A stretch of DNA of 34,915 nucleotides from Desulfogranum japonicum DSM 18378 (GCF_000429945.1 NZ_AUCV01000057.1:1-34915), one strand, 5' to 3'. Positions 9,158-19,365 are shown, counted from the first letter of the stretch. Numbers and translations are program-made. The notes: generated by a model from the sequence alone, not told the origin.

Positions 9158-11488
9158 CTACTCTCGAACAAATTCATGGGCAACCAGTGGGACGGAGGCA
9201 CTAACCGTGCGATTTCTGCCCCTGTTTTTTGCCTGGTAAAGAGCATCATCGGCAGCTTTGAGCGTATCTTTGGTTGTGCGCCCCTGGGCAAATGAGCTTA
9301 CTCCAAAGCTGGCAGACAATGGTTTGCCATGGCTGAATTTGTTCGTACAGACAAGATATCGAAGTTTCTCAGCCATTTGTTCTGAATCATCTGCTGAACA
9401 GCCAGGGCAGATGATGAGGAACTCCTCTCCCCCCCAGCGCCCTAATATGTCGGTGATGCGGACATTGTTTTGCAGGAGTTCGGCAACTTCAACCAGCACT
9501 TTGTCGCCCATCTGGTGGCCAAAAGTGTCATTAATGAGTTTGAAATAGTCGATGTCGACGATAATCACGCCGCAATCGGCTTTATAACGGTCATAGGTAT
9601 GTTCCTGATTGAGCAGTGCTGCATCAAGCTTGAATCGGTTGTACAGGCCGGTAAGTTTGTCTGTGATGCTCAGTTTTTCAAGCAGGCGATTGTAGCGGCG
9701 AAGCTGCAGGATATGGACAAGAAAGATGCTCAAAATAAACACTACGGCCAAGGCCAATTTCCATATCAATATATAGTTAATGCGTGTTTCTTCTTTAACA
9801 GAGACCCAATTGTTATAAAATGACTGTTTCTGCTCCGGAGTAAGCAGGCCGATTTGTTTTTGAAATATCGAGTGGAGCAGGGGTTCATCGTTTCTGGTTG
9901 CAATGGCCAGGTTAACGGTTTCCTTCAGTCGTGCAGAGATTTTGATTGTTCCTGTAAAGCGTTTTTGTGCGGCATCTGCGATTGGCATGAGGGTGTCTAT
10001 GTAGCCGAAAAGGAGCCCTTTTTCTACTTGTTCCAGTCCATCATTCAGTGAGTCGACATCAACGAAATTTCCATCAGGGTATTTTGTTCGCAATTCCGTG
10101 TTGATGGAATATCCTTTTACCAGCCCTATGGGGCGATCAAGGACAGATTCGATTTCCTCTATGAAAAATTCATCCATCCTTGTGGCGAGCACAACAGGTA
10201 AGATGATGTGTGGGGTGGTGAAATCAAGATATGCGCGCCGATGTTTTGTAGGAGCTGCAAGTGCCAGTGCATCACATTTTCTGTTTTTAATGAAATCAAG
10301 TGATTGTTGCCACGAAATTGTTGGGACAAAGCGCAGTGGTACTGGCAGCTTTTTTCTAAATGCGTTGAAGTAGTCCGCTGAGATACCCACATGCCGATCA
10401 TTGATAATACCCTCAAAAGGCATCCAGTCAGGATCTATACAGTAGGTAATTTCTTTTTTGGTAAAGAGGTAATCCCTTTCTGTTGCGTTCAATTCCTGGG
10501 CTGATTGACTTGCTTCAATGAGTTCTTCAAAAAGAAAGGTGCCCAGCTTCTGCCCCTCCTGTATCATATTGCGATCGGTCAGTTGTTTGTAGGCACGCAT
10601 GGTCAGTTCAATATTAACCGCGCCGATGGGGTAGAAATCTCTGAGAAACAGTTTTTTGGTTATTTCAACTTCAAACTGTAATGCCTCTTTTGATTTTTCA
10701 GGGGCATATTTTTCATGAATTATCTCAATGAGTTCTTCGGGATGGTTCAAGGCGTATTCCCATCCTTTATTGGTGGCCTCGATGAACCTTCTTGTACGTT
10801 CGGGATGCTTAAGAGCTTCTTCTCTTGAGGTGAACAGGTTGACGGCACTCATGAAAAAGCCGTAATCAAAGGGATCGATAATGTTGTATTCAACGCCTCG
10901 TTGATCCAGTTCATAAATCTGGTTAGAGAGAAAGGCGCTCATCACATCAATTTTGCCGTTGATGAAATCTTCTATGCTGAAATTATGTTCAATGATCTGT
11001 GAGTTTTCTCTGTCTATGCCGAAATGATTCAGCATCAGTGCCAGGGAACTGTATTTGAATTCATCCTTTGTTCCCATTATTCGTCTGCCGTACATCTCCC
11101 GTGGTGTTGCAATGTCAGTTGAAGTGACGAATACCAGCGGAGAACGCTGGTAGTAGGTGGCCAGCAGCACGATGGGCTGGATTTTTCCCTGGGTAATAAC
11201 AAGGCTGGAGTTATGGATGCCATAATTGACTTTCTGGCCCAGAACTTTGGCGACCGTATCAACACCTGACTGGTACTCGTAAAGGGTCACATCCAGTCCG
11301 GCATCTTTATAGAGCCCCTTTTCAACAGCCGCGATAAAACCGGCATATTCGAACTGAAACTTCCAGTCAAGTTGAACTGAGACCTTGTCCAGGGAGCGCG
11401 GCTGAGCCTGAATACTTTGAACAAACGGTAGAACGTCTATAAAAAGAGTGAGTGCAATGAGCACGATCGCTTGTTTGAAAAATATCAT
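9158..11488 (-). CDS. Diguanylate cyclase with NMT1-like and SBP3-like sensor domains
   Basis: This 776-residue membrane protein makes cyclic di-GMP in response to a periplasmic signal. A signal sequence or anchor covers residues 1-28. Residues ~35-330 resemble the NMT1/THI5 type of binding protein ('VSVQLDWKFQFEYAGFIAAV'), which binds pyrimidine-, nitrate- or sulfonate-like ligands in relatives. Residues ~350-570 are a family 3 solute-binding domain ('YCIDPDWMPFEG', 'VGISADYFNAF'). One membrane helix lies near 578-600, followed by a GGDEF domain with active-site GGEEF. RITD five residues before GGEEF fits the RxxD inhibitory site, so product inhibition is likely. It is the last gene of the minus-strand series, 258 bases after the glycosidase gene. 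Confidence 0.9.
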   Translation of the reverse strand: MIFFKQAIVLIALTLFIDVLPFVQSIQAQPRSLDKVSVQLDWKFQFEYAGFIAAVEKGLYKDAGLDVTLYEYQSGVDTVAKVLGQKVNYGIHNSSLVITQGKIQPIVLLATYYQRSPLVFVTSTDIATPREMYGRRIMGTKDEFKYSSLALMLNHFGIDRENSQIIEHNFSIEDFINGKIDVMSAFLSNQIYELDQRGVEYNIIDPFDYGFFMSAVNLFTSREEALKHPERTRRFIEATNKGWEYALNHPEELIEIIHEKYAPEKSKEALQFEVEITKKLFLRDFYPIGAVNIELTMRAYKQLTDRNMIQEGQKLGTFLFEELIEASQSAQELNATERDYLFTKKEITYCIDPDWMPFEGIINDRHVGISADYFNAFRKKLPVPLRFVPTISWQQSLDFIKNRKCDALALAAPTKHRRAYLDFTTPHIILPVVLATRMDEFFIEEIESVLDRPIGLVKGYSINTELRTKYPDGNFVDVDSLNDGLEQVEKGLLFGYIDTLMPIADAAQKRFTGTIKISARLKETVNLAIATRNDEPLLHSIFQKQIGLLTPEQKQSFYNNWVSVKEETRINYILIWKLALAVVFILSIFLVHILQLRRYNRLLEKLSITDKLTGLYNRFKLDAALLNQEHTYDRYKADCGVIIVDIDYFKLINDTFGHQMGDKVLVEVAELLQNNVRITDILGRWGGEEFLIICPGCSADDSEQMAEKLRYLVCTNKFSHGKPLSASFGVSSFAQGRTTKDTLKAADDALYQAKNRGRNRTVSASVPLVAHEFVRE

Positions 11489-11746
11489 AGCCGGTAATAT
11501 GAAGAAGGTGTGACGCTATTAACGAATTTGTTGGGTTGAGACGATATTTACCGTAATTACTGAAGGGTATAATACATGGCAAAACGTTTCGGCATAAGCA
11601 TAACCGATATCCCAGATTTTTGGAGGTTTATTCTTTTTAGTAATCCTTTTGCTGGTGTTTTGCCAAATAGAGATGCTCTCTCAGCACTTACGGTAATGAT
11701 GTTATACAAGCAAGGAGCCGCGATCAGCTGCGTGATCAGGTACTAT

Positions 11747-14110
11747 TTATTCACTTGAGAAAAGTGCTGGGAGAATCAGAGGCCAGGGAAAGGTGGAAGA
11801 GGATGCAGTAGTGGATTGCTTGTCCAACGCATACAGGTACCCGTACAGGGCCATCTTTCCCGACATGGTCTGCCTTGGGGTAAATTCATTGTGGGCCCAC
11901 ACCCAGCGTGACGGAAAGTAGGTTTCTCCCCTGGGCCAGATGGACGGAACATCTGCAGGATAACTGTATTTGTACAGGGCCGAAGGCCTGCCCATTACCA
12001 TGGCAGGGGCCCAGTCATTGAGGTTCATGTAGGGAGTATGGCCCGGGTGCACCCCCGATACGCCATCATATCTGCCTGACGTGTACGCATCCGGCACACT
12101 GCGTTTAGTTGACAGCGGCGTTGTTGTGGTGGTCATCTGGATCATGTTCAGCGGATTTCTTCCCAGGCTCCAGGATGCCTCGCTGTCCATGGCCTGGCGG
12201 AAATACTCCTTGTCCGCAGCTGTTGTGCATATGGCATGGGCAATGAGAGTCCGAGTCATGAAATGGGCAGTAGTCCAGTACGAAGGCCTTTGATCTGTTG
12301 CTCTCCTTGAAGGCCTTGTGGTCATCAGATCCGCCTCCTGGGTCTTGGCTTCCTGTATGATCTGGGTACGCATATTTCCCTGCATTTCCTCATAATGAAC
12401 TGTCTGCGGGGTGTTCAGATATGCTGCTGTGGCAAAGAGCTGATTGCGGGTATTGTCCATGAGGGTTGCAGGGGCTGCAGCACAGACACTTTCTGCATAC
12501 ACGATATCCTCATACCGTTGATCCCCTGTGATGGTATACAGGTGTGCTGCGGCCATCATTTTTAAATCCCTGCCCCTGAGCAGGCCATCATCCAGGTTCA
12601 GGCCCTGGTCAAGCATGGGGTCGGCCAGGGAAGAGGCATAGGTAAAGGCCTGGACAGCCGCATCCCGATACTTTTCCATGAGAGTGGTGTTACCGGCCAG
12701 ACGAAATGCGTCAGCAAGCATGGCAGCGTTGGCTGCATTGGCCCAGGCTGCAATAGGGGTGGCACCTGCCTGGTACAGGGCGAATCCGGAAGTTGGATTG
12801 GTCAGGCCATGGGAATATCCTTGGCCATCCCGTAGCCTCAGCCAGAAATCGACCTCATACCTGGCTTCATCCAGGAGGTCGGGGATACCGTTTCCGCTTT
12901 CGGTTATACCGGTGTTATCATCATCCAGGCGGCCATTGGTGAGCAGATAGGGCAGAAGGAGATGGTAGATGTTTGCAACGTGGCGGAGATGCCTGTCCAG
13001 ATCTGCGGCATCGGAGTGTCCTCCCCAGGCATTGGTATTTGTGGGCGAACCATTTTGCAAGTAGGCAGCCCAGTCAGAGGGTTTATCCCATTGATCCCCA
13101 GAGGAAAAAGAATTCCAGTCGTTGTGATAGGGCTGCATGGAGGTCAGGTATACCGTTGTTCCGTCGGCATCTCCTGGAATCAGGAGTGGTGTCCGCGGGG
13201 CAGGAGTTATGCCTTTGGGGTTGCTTTCCCCAAGGCGCATATAGAAATACCCCCGAAGTGAAACCATAAAGGGATCGTGATAGATTTGCTCGCCTATGGT
13301 GAAATCCCGGCTGGAGCCAACACCTTCAACCACCAGTCTGTATGTTCCGGGGGTAGCCAGGCTGGAAAGGTCAATACTCCAGACATCTGAACCGGTCATG
13401 TCTACCCAGCCCGTGTCTGTTCCCTTTTGTTTCCAGAATTGTACTGTTCCCACCTGTTGCATACTGCCGTTGTTCACATTCAGTACAGACACCCCATTGC
13501 CTTCAAAGGACGTGTAATTTCGAGCTGCTCCGTCACCCATCCAGGCATACAGGTCGGCAGCTTTCAATGGTGCGTCTGGGCTGTACCCGACCAGGTTGAT
13601 ATGGATGGCTTCGGAACGGCTCTGGCTGACATCAAAAGTCAGGGGAATGGTACTGCTGTCGATATTGGTGGAAGCGTCAATGGTGAGCGAATAGGTCTGG
13701 TTTTGTTGCAGTGAACTGGGGAGCTGGAGGTAAATCCAGTGATCATAGGTGTATTCGTAGCGAAAATCATTGTCGCTCGTCGACCACTCAAATTCACCAT
13801 GCCCGCTGAGTTTCTTTTTGCGTGAGCAGGAAACAGGGTGCTGCCCTCCGCTGCCATAGGCAGAGTCTGTTGATGAGGTAAGCAGCCATCGAGCTGGTTG
13901 CATCGCCACAGCGGTGTCCAGCTCAGGGGTATAGCGGATAACTTCATCTCCTTGACTGCCTTCGTGATGAATGATTTCTCCATCCGCAACATGAACAACA
14001 AGATAATCTCTATCCTGAATTGTCACCTCCACAAGACTGGCTGCAAAGACTGCTGGCGGCACTGTGCACCAACAGGTGAATACAAAAAGAAACGAAAACA
14101 GAAATTTCAT
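11747..14110 (-). CDS. Secreted family 9 glycoside hydrolase (endoglucanase-like)
   Basis: The product (787 residues from the ATG; a TTG lies one codon upstream) starts with a signal peptide ending near 'AVFA'. Residues ~150-250 fit the immunoglobulin-like domain that precedes many GH9 catalytic modules. The catalytic domain covers ~270-770: 'GHSDAADLDRH' is the counterpart of the GH9 aspartate motif, 'ESGNGIPDLLDEARYEVDFWL' type segment follows, and 'AHNEFTPRQTM' holds the expected catalytic acid glutamate near the end. GH9 enzymes cut beta-1,4-glucans by inversion. No dockerin or cellulose-binding module is evident. The gene starts about 16 bases after the SMC gene stops, an unexpected neighbour. 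Substrate could be cellulose, a self-made exopolysaccharide or another beta-glucan. Confidence 0.87.
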   Translation of the reverse strand: MKFLFSFLFVFTCWCTVPPAVFAASLVEVTIQDRDYLVVHVADGEIIHHEGSQGDEVIRYTPELDTAVAMQPARWLLTSSTDSAYGSGGQHPVSCSRKKKLSGHGEFEWSTSDNDFRYEYTYDHWIYLQLPSSLQQNQTYSLTIDASTNIDSSTIPLTFDVSQSRSEAIHINLVGYSPDAPLKAADLYAWMGDGAARNYTSFEGNGVSVLNVNNGSMQQVGTVQFWKQKGTDTGWVDMTGSDVWSIDLSSLATPGTYRLVVEGVGSSRDFTIGEQIYHDPFMVSLRGYFYMRLGESNPKGITPAPRTPLLIPGDADGTTVYLTSMQPYHNDWNSFSSGDQWDKPSDWAAYLQNGSPTNTNAWGGHSDAADLDRHLRHVANIYHLLLPYLLTNGRLDDDNTGITESGNGIPDLLDEARYEVDFWLRLRDGQGYSHGLTNPTSGFALYQAGATPIAAWANAANAAMLADAFRLAGNTTLMEKYRDAAVQAFTYASSLADPMLDQGLNLDDGLLRGRDLKMMAAAHLYTITGDQRYEDIVYAESVCAAAPATLMDNTRNQLFATAAYLNTPQTVHYEEMQGNMRTQIIQEAKTQEADLMTTRPSRRATDQRPSYWTTAHFMTRTLIAHAICTTAADKEYFRQAMDSEASWSLGRNPLNMIQMTTTTTPLSTKRSVPDAYTSGRYDGVSGVHPGHTPYMNLNDWAPAMVMGRPSALYKYSYPADVPSIWPRGETYFPSRWVWAHNEFTPRQTMSGKMALYGYLYALDKQSTTASSSTFPWPLILPALFSSE

Positions 14111-14125
14111 CAATGCCTACACTGC

Positions 14126-17100
14126 TCAGGCTGCACGCTGCTGTTGTTTTTCCACATTAAATTCCGTGATCTCAAGGCAGTCGTAGACGTTGCCGTCAAT
14201 TTCCACCTGTTTGTCCCCTTTGCGAATGGCCACACGCAGTTCGAACAGATCCAGGGATTCGCGGTCGTTGATTCCTGTGAGATACACGCATTGGAGGCCA
14301 AGGCGACCGGCAACCTTGAGCTGGGCGTCCAGAAAGTCGGAACGGTTGCAGACTCCCAGGGGATTATCTAAAACCAGAAAGGCCGGGATTCTGGCATCGT
14401 AAGGGCTGTAGCGCCTTCTTCTGCGCATGGAAATAAGCAGGGCATAGAGCAGGACAGCAATAGTCAGGGCCTCGCCACCGGAGCCAAGGTCCTTGCCCAC
14501 AGGTTCATATTTACTGCCGCTGTCATCGCATTTAAGCAACCGTATGCCAAAGGTGTGCCTGCCGGAAGCTGCCCCGAGAAGCTGGTACAGCAGCTCTGAT
14601 CCCAGGCAGTTCCCCATGCGGGGATTGACCTCTGGCAGGCGTCCCTGCTGCATGAGTTCATAGAGCCAGTTTTCAATTGACTGGCGAAAAACGTCCTGGT
14701 GTTTGGCGAAATCCAGCCGTGTACCGGCTCGCAGAATAGGTTTGCCACCGTAGATGAATACTTCTTCCGGTAGGACCTCCTGGGCTGCTCCACGGAGTTT
14801 CTGATAATATTCACGACTGTGCTGGAGCAGCATTTCCACCAGGCTGTCCATGAAGCGCTGGGTGATTTCCAGGTCAGTTTCCAGGTTACGTGCAATATCC
14901 TCACACCGTTGAATCAGTTCGCTGGCCTGTACTCCAAGGGACTCCGCATCATGGGTACGCAATTCGTCCACCACTGCAGGCAGGTTGCTGTGGAACAGCT
15001 CACTCTGCAGATCTATCTGGAAGCTGTCAAAAGCGGTTTTCATCCGGCGCTGGGCAGCATCAACGGTTTCCCTGTGTCTGCTTTCCGTTATAACCATCTT
15101 CTCCAGTTCCTGCTGCAGCTGCTCTATGGAAGTAGGTGAAGTTTCGGCGTCAGGCTCTTTGAGCAGGTCCGGCCAGGGATGACGGGGTGAGTTCTCATCC
15201 CATACGGCATCAAAACGTTTATTTTCTGCAAGCACCAGGCGAATATCCTGGTGCCGGGTCAGCAATATATTCTGTTTTTCCTTAAGCGCATTGCAGCGGG
15301 TGGCCAGGCGTTCACATTCATCGGCAAATTTACGTTTTTCCGCGCGTAACCGGTGTAACAGACTGTCAGGATCCTGTTCGGTCAACATTTCACTGGTCAG
15401 GTCAGGCTTCATACCCTTGAATTTTCTGTCTGTCAGGGCAGCTTTTACCCTGGCGAGTTCCTTTTGCTGGTGGCCGATTTCAGATTCCAGGCGGATGTTT
15501 GCCTCTTTGTATGTTTCCAGCTCTTTGGCGAGTTCCTGTTGTCTTTCTTCTCTCTGGCTCTGGCTACGTCCTACCCAGGCTTCGGCTTTTTTATTATCGT
15601 AGAAGCTGCGGCGGCAGAAAGCCTCAAATCGGGATTCACGCTGCGCGATTTTTTCCTCCAGAGCGTCCAGCTCTTTGCGAAGCATATCAATGCCAAGCTC
15701 ATGGGTCATCTGACGAATATCTTCCCGAGCTGATTCATGGAGACGACGCAGGGTATTGAGATCCATGGACAGGGCTGCTTTACGTTCATCCTTTGAGAGT
15801 TTCACATCCTGGGGCCTGAGTACCTCACCGGCGCGTTCATCCAGACCTTTCTGGAGAATTTTCTGTTCACTGATATCTGCTGCAATCCGGTAATCATCCT
15901 CTTTGAGGTCAGCCAGTGTCTCAATGTGATTATTAATGCTCTTTTCAAGGGCCAGGCGGTCAAGCTGTTTCTGTTCTACTTCTTCCTCCCATTGAGCAAG
16001 CCCCGCGTAATTTTTCAGCCATTTTTCCACCTGTCGGAGTAACTGGTTCATGGAAGCCGCTTCGTCAACCACTTGCCTGTACTGTGTTTCCAGGTCGTTT
16101 TTGCGCAGCTTCAGTTTTTCCATGGCCTCTTCCGCCTGCTGGATCGCAATGGTACGCTGTTTTTGGCTGGTCTCCAGTTCAGTCACCGAATCAGCAAGAG
16201 CTGCCACCGATGCACGGTCGGGAAATTTATCCCGATAGGCATGCAGGGCGCGGCTGGCTTTTTCCATTTCCTGTAGTTTATTTTCGGTATCCGCGACGAT
16301 TCTATTCAACTCAGCCAGCTCTTCTTTATGGGTGTCCCTGACAGCGGTCAGGTGACGCTTGGAGTAGATTTCCGGTGAAAGAGGTCTGATAACTGTCTGG
16401 CTGATGGGGCTGATATCCTCTGGTTCGCAAGGGGTAGATATGACCACCGGTCTGTGCAGCCATGGGGGCACGGGAACAGCTTGTAGCTTCTCCATGATAT
16501 GCGTGGAGGATGCCATGATGCCAGTGAATCGGCCGGGATCACTCTCTATAAAAGTGGCGATCTGCTCGGCTGATTCATAATGTTCGGCCAGATAATCCGG
16601 ATAGGATTTAAGTTCCTCTGGAGCAATACCTGCCTGGTGATAATGGGCAAGCAGCTGCATGGTCTGGTCGTCGGCTGCAAGTGTTTCCGTGCGCTCAAGA
16701 GTTTCCAGGAGTTGCTCCAGTTTCATGGCCGCGCGGGTTTTTTCAGAGACCTTGGTACGTGAGCGGGCCATGGCGTCGTCAAAACGAGAGATCAAATCCG
16801 CAGAGGTCAGGTTGATCTCCCTGCTTCCGGCAACGCGTATGATGTGAGAATCTGAAGAAAGGCGGAGGCGCTCTTCAGCCTCAGCTTTCACCCGTTCCCG
16901 GGCCAGGGCCAGCTGCGTTTCCCCTTTGGATCGCTCTTCCTGGGAGGTACGCCAGCGATTGTTTTCCGTCTGCAGATTTTGTTCAAGGGTTCGGATTTCT
17001 CCCTGCACACGGGTAAGACGTTTATCAATACCTGCATGTTCAGCTTGCAGTCGTTCGAGGGTGTGTACAGGTTCTTCACCCTCATCCATGGGCAGGGCGT

Positions 17101-18529
17101 TTCTCATGGCCTCTGCTTCCTGGATCCTTGCCTTTAAACGGGAGATGGTGTTATCCAGGGATTTTTGCTTTTTCAGGGCATCTTCGTGTTTTTTGATACG
17201 TTCCTTTCGCTGTGCCTCGATATCACTGCGTTTTGCAGATAACTCTCTGATATTTTTTTCAATCTGGGAAAGTTCGTCATCCAGTCGTGCGTGGTATTGA
17301 GCTGCCAGACTGTCCATTTTGCGCTGTATGGGAGTAATCTCCTCACCAGCCTGGCTCAGGGCTTCTTTTTTAGTGGTTGCCTGGGCCTGGGTAGCTCGTA
17401 TGTCGGCGATAAAATCGGCAGCACTGATGGCGACATTTTCTCCCTGAACACGTTCTATCTCTTTTTGAGTGTCCCGCAGCTTTTTTTGCTGTTCAGCTAT
17501 TTCCTGGGCCTGGCGGAATTTTTCCACAGACAGGATATTGCTTTGTACGGTTTCTCCGGCGTTACCTGCCTCCAGGTGCTGCGCTTCAGCTTCTTCAAGA
17601 ACTGGAATCAGGGCGCTGCGCTTTTCAGCCACAGCCTGTTCCGCTTCCTGGAGCAGATGCGTTGCCTCACCAAGTTTCAGTTGCCAGGTTTCGATGTTCT
17701 CGTGGGCGCTGCGCCATTCCACGGCTGTGGCGTCAAAGTCGGCAATGCGCTCCTTCAAGTTGCGAACAGTATTGAGCTGGCTGATTTTACGCGGCCGTTC
17801 CTGCATTTTGCGCAGATCCTGTTCAATACGTTGCCGCAGGGTGGTTGCCGCATCCAGATCGGTTACACAGCCCAGGAAGAAACTGAGAAATTCTTCTTCA
17901 GAGCGAAATTTGAAGGCATCCTTGATACCGCCCTCTGTACGGGCAAAATCAACCTGGCGGTCAATGAGCCAGGGGTCCAGTCCAAGCTGCTCCAGTTTAT
18001 CACTCCATTCCTTTTGGCTGGTTGTCTGTTGGATACGGGGCAGCATGTAGTCCCGCACAGCTTTGTATGGTTTTTCCTGCTCCAGCAGCTCATCCCAGGA
18101 AGCACGCAGTTCATCGAACAGGTCTGCTGACTGGGCGATGAAAAAGGTTCGGTCGGTTTTATCGGGCATGGTACGGTGACGGTAGAGAAGCTGCCCGAGA
18201 ACCAGATGATCAACCGGTTCTGCTTCAAACAGGGTAGGCGGGGTGATCGTAGACAGGTCCAGCACGACAAGAGCCGGACGTCCCGGAATCAGATATTGTT
18301 CAAGGGTTTTATCTCCATCAGACTGCAGATATTGGACAAAGCGTTTGCTTTTAGGGCAGAAGACGCTCAGGATAAACGAGAGCAGGGTGGTCTTACAGGT
18401 ACCGTTAACTGCAAAGAGCACCCCATGATCTGTTTGTCCATCCTCCCTGAAAACAGGGACATATCCGTTTCGCAGCAGGTTGCCACCGGCTGTGATATCG
18501 CTTACAAAAATTCTACTGAGTCGATACAT
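14126..18529 (-). CDS. MukB/JetC-like SMC ATPase
   Basis: This 1467-residue protein has the layout of an SMC/MukB subunit: N-terminal nucleotide-binding half, long coiled coils (~270-640 and ~720-1200) around a hinge-like segment near 640-720, and a C-terminal half. The ABC signature GSGGE lies at ~1349 and Walker B 'AFLVLDN' at ~1384-1389. Two features are unusual: the P loop reads AVNGTCKTT (residues 40-48) with cysteine where a glycine is normal, and the residue after the Walker B aspartate is Asn, not Glu. The start at 18529 has GGAGAAG a few bases upstream; a longer frame to 18556 begins with an unlikely arginine run. It overlaps the MukE-like gene by 17 bases. Length matches MukB rather than the shorter typical JetC. 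Role: DNA-loop extrusion, in chromosome organisation or plasmid defence. Confidence 0.82.
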   Translation of the reverse strand: MYRLSRIFVSDITAGGNLLRNGYVPVFREDGQTDHGVLFAVNGTCKTTLLSFILSVFCPKSKRFVQYLQSDGDKTLEQYLIPGRPALVVLDLSTITPPTLFEAEPVDHLVLGQLLYRHRTMPDKTDRTFFIAQSADLFDELRASWDELLEQEKPYKAVRDYMLPRIQQTTSQKEWSDKLEQLGLDPWLIDRQVDFARTEGGIKDAFKFRSEEEFLSFFLGCVTDLDAATTLRQRIEQDLRKMQERPRKISQLNTVRNLKERIADFDATAVEWRSAHENIETWQLKLGEATHLLQEAEQAVAEKRSALIPVLEEAEAQHLEAGNAGETVQSNILSVEKFRQAQEIAEQQKKLRDTQKEIERVQGENVAISAADFIADIRATQAQATTKKEALSQAGEEITPIQRKMDSLAAQYHARLDDELSQIEKNIRELSAKRSDIEAQRKERIKKHEDALKKQKSLDNTISRLKARIQEAEAMRNALPMDEGEEPVHTLERLQAEHAGIDKRLTRVQGEIRTLEQNLQTENNRWRTSQEERSKGETQLALARERVKAEAEERLRLSSDSHIIRVAGSREINLTSADLISRFDDAMARSRTKVSEKTRAAMKLEQLLETLERTETLAADDQTMQLLAHYHQAGIAPEELKSYPDYLAEHYESAEQIATFIESDPGRFTGIMASSTHIMEKLQAVPVPPWLHRPVVISTPCEPEDISPISQTVIRPLSPEIYSKRHLTAVRDTHKEELAELNRIVADTENKLQEMEKASRALHAYRDKFPDRASVAALADSVTELETSQKQRTIAIQQAEEAMEKLKLRKNDLETQYRQVVDEAASMNQLLRQVEKWLKNYAGLAQWEEEVEQKQLDRLALEKSINNHIETLADLKEDDYRIAADISEQKILQKGLDERAGEVLRPQDVKLSKDERKAALSMDLNTLRRLHESAREDIRQMTHELGIDMLRKELDALEEKIAQRESRFEAFCRRSFYDNKKAEAWVGRSQSQREERQQELAKELETYKEANIRLESEIGHQQKELARVKAALTDRKFKGMKPDLTSEMLTEQDPDSLLHRLRAEKRKFADECERLATRCNALKEKQNILLTRHQDIRLVLAENKRFDAVWDENSPRHPWPDLLKEPDAETSPTSIEQLQQELEKMVITESRHRETVDAAQRRMKTAFDSFQIDLQSELFHSNLPAVVDELRTHDAESLGVQASELIQRCEDIARNLETDLEITQRFMDSLVEMLLQHSREYYQKLRGAAQEVLPEEVFIYGGKPILRAGTRLDFAKHQDVFRQSIENWLYELMQQGRLPEVNPRMGNCLGSELLYQLLGAASGRHTFGIRLLKCDDSGSKYEPVGKDLGSGGEALTIAVLLYALLISMRRRRRYSPYDARIPAFLVLDNPLGVCNRSDFLDAQLKVAGRLGLQCVYLTGINDRESLDLFELRVAIRKGDKQVEIDGNVYDCLEITEFNVEKQQQRAA

Positions 18530-19316
18530 TGGACTTCTCCTTCGGCGTCTTACCACGTGCTGTACTTTCTTCCTGCTCAGGTGAGTCTATCAAAAAATCC
18601 CGGAACGCATGGAAGGAATACACAATACCTTCACGCATAGCTGTCTGATAGCCTATTGTGGGCCTGTATTCAATATCTCCTCCAGGTTCTTCAAAGGCCA
18701 GGAGGTATCCTGTTTCAACCATATGCTCCAAAACTCTGGTTACCAGCCCCACCCAACTGTTCCCTGCTCCTGCACGCTGCCGGTCGGGGTTATCTTCCGG
18801 CATCTGTCGAAGGCGGTCTGCTACGGTTTTCAATTGCGGCAGCAGAATATCTTCATCTGGGTCCAGGGCGGCTTCCATGTGAATAAAACGCCGCAAAATA
18901 TCAATGACATCGGCAAGAATAACGGCTCCCAGGTCTTCGACTGGTGTATCCAGGTCTGCCTCAATGGGGAAAAACGCGGTGGCAATTGCGCAGTGAACAG
19001 GTAAAATTTCCGCTGCCTTGATTTCACGACGTGCCAGAAGTTTTCCGTAGTCACCCAGCGTGGCTGCAAAGAAACTGTCTGATTTTCTGGCTGAAAGTCG
19101 CAGGCCTCCCTCTTCCAGGGCCAGAAGCCGCAGGTCCATGGCCCTGAGCCCGGCCTCTACCTGACGACGGAAAGAATCCTGCGCCTGGAGGCGCTGGAGA
19201 AGTTCAGTTATTTCTGTTGTGTATGGGGCCAGTGCCCTCTTGCTGCCGTTACTGTAAATCAGGCTCAGATAGATGAGTCTGCTGACAGCATAGGTGGTTT
19301 CTGTATCTATATGCAT
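18513..19316 (-). CDS. MukE/JetB-like condensin subunit
   Basis: This 267-residue soluble protein lies between a kleisin-like gene and an SMC ATPase, the position of MukE/MksE/JetB. It is predicted to be a tandem winged-helix protein; residues ~185-235 ('VTRVLEHMVETGYLLAFEE' followed by a beta-like segment) read as a winged helix. The last ~25 residues are charged and disordered. MukE-type proteins bridge the kleisin and DNA and regulate the ATPase. I assign it mainly from gene order, size and fold impression; direct similarity is too low to be sure by eye. The stop overlaps the start of the SMC gene by 17 bases, so translation is coupled. Confidence 0.65.
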   Translation of the reverse strand: MHIDTETTYAVSRLIYLSLIYSNGSKRALAPYTTEITELLQRLQAQDSFRRQVEAGLRAMDLRLLALEEGGLRLSARKSDSFFAATLGDYGKLLARREIKAAEILPVHCAIATAFFPIEADLDTPVEDLGAVILADVIDILRRFIHMEAALDPDEDILLPQLKTVADRLRQMPEDNPDRQRAGAGNSWVGLVTRVLEHMVETGYLLAFEEPGGDIEYRPTIGYQTAMREGIVYSFHAFRDFLIDSPEQEESTARGKTPKEKSNVSTQ

Positions 19317-19365
19317 ATCATTTGCTCAAATGACAGATGAGCGTCTGGTTAGTGTTAAATCAAGG

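Noticed and set aside
17291-18130. 279-codon plus-strand frame opposite the SMC gene
   Set aside because: Shadow of the coiled-coil coding sequence on the other strand, with no start signal or recognisable motif.
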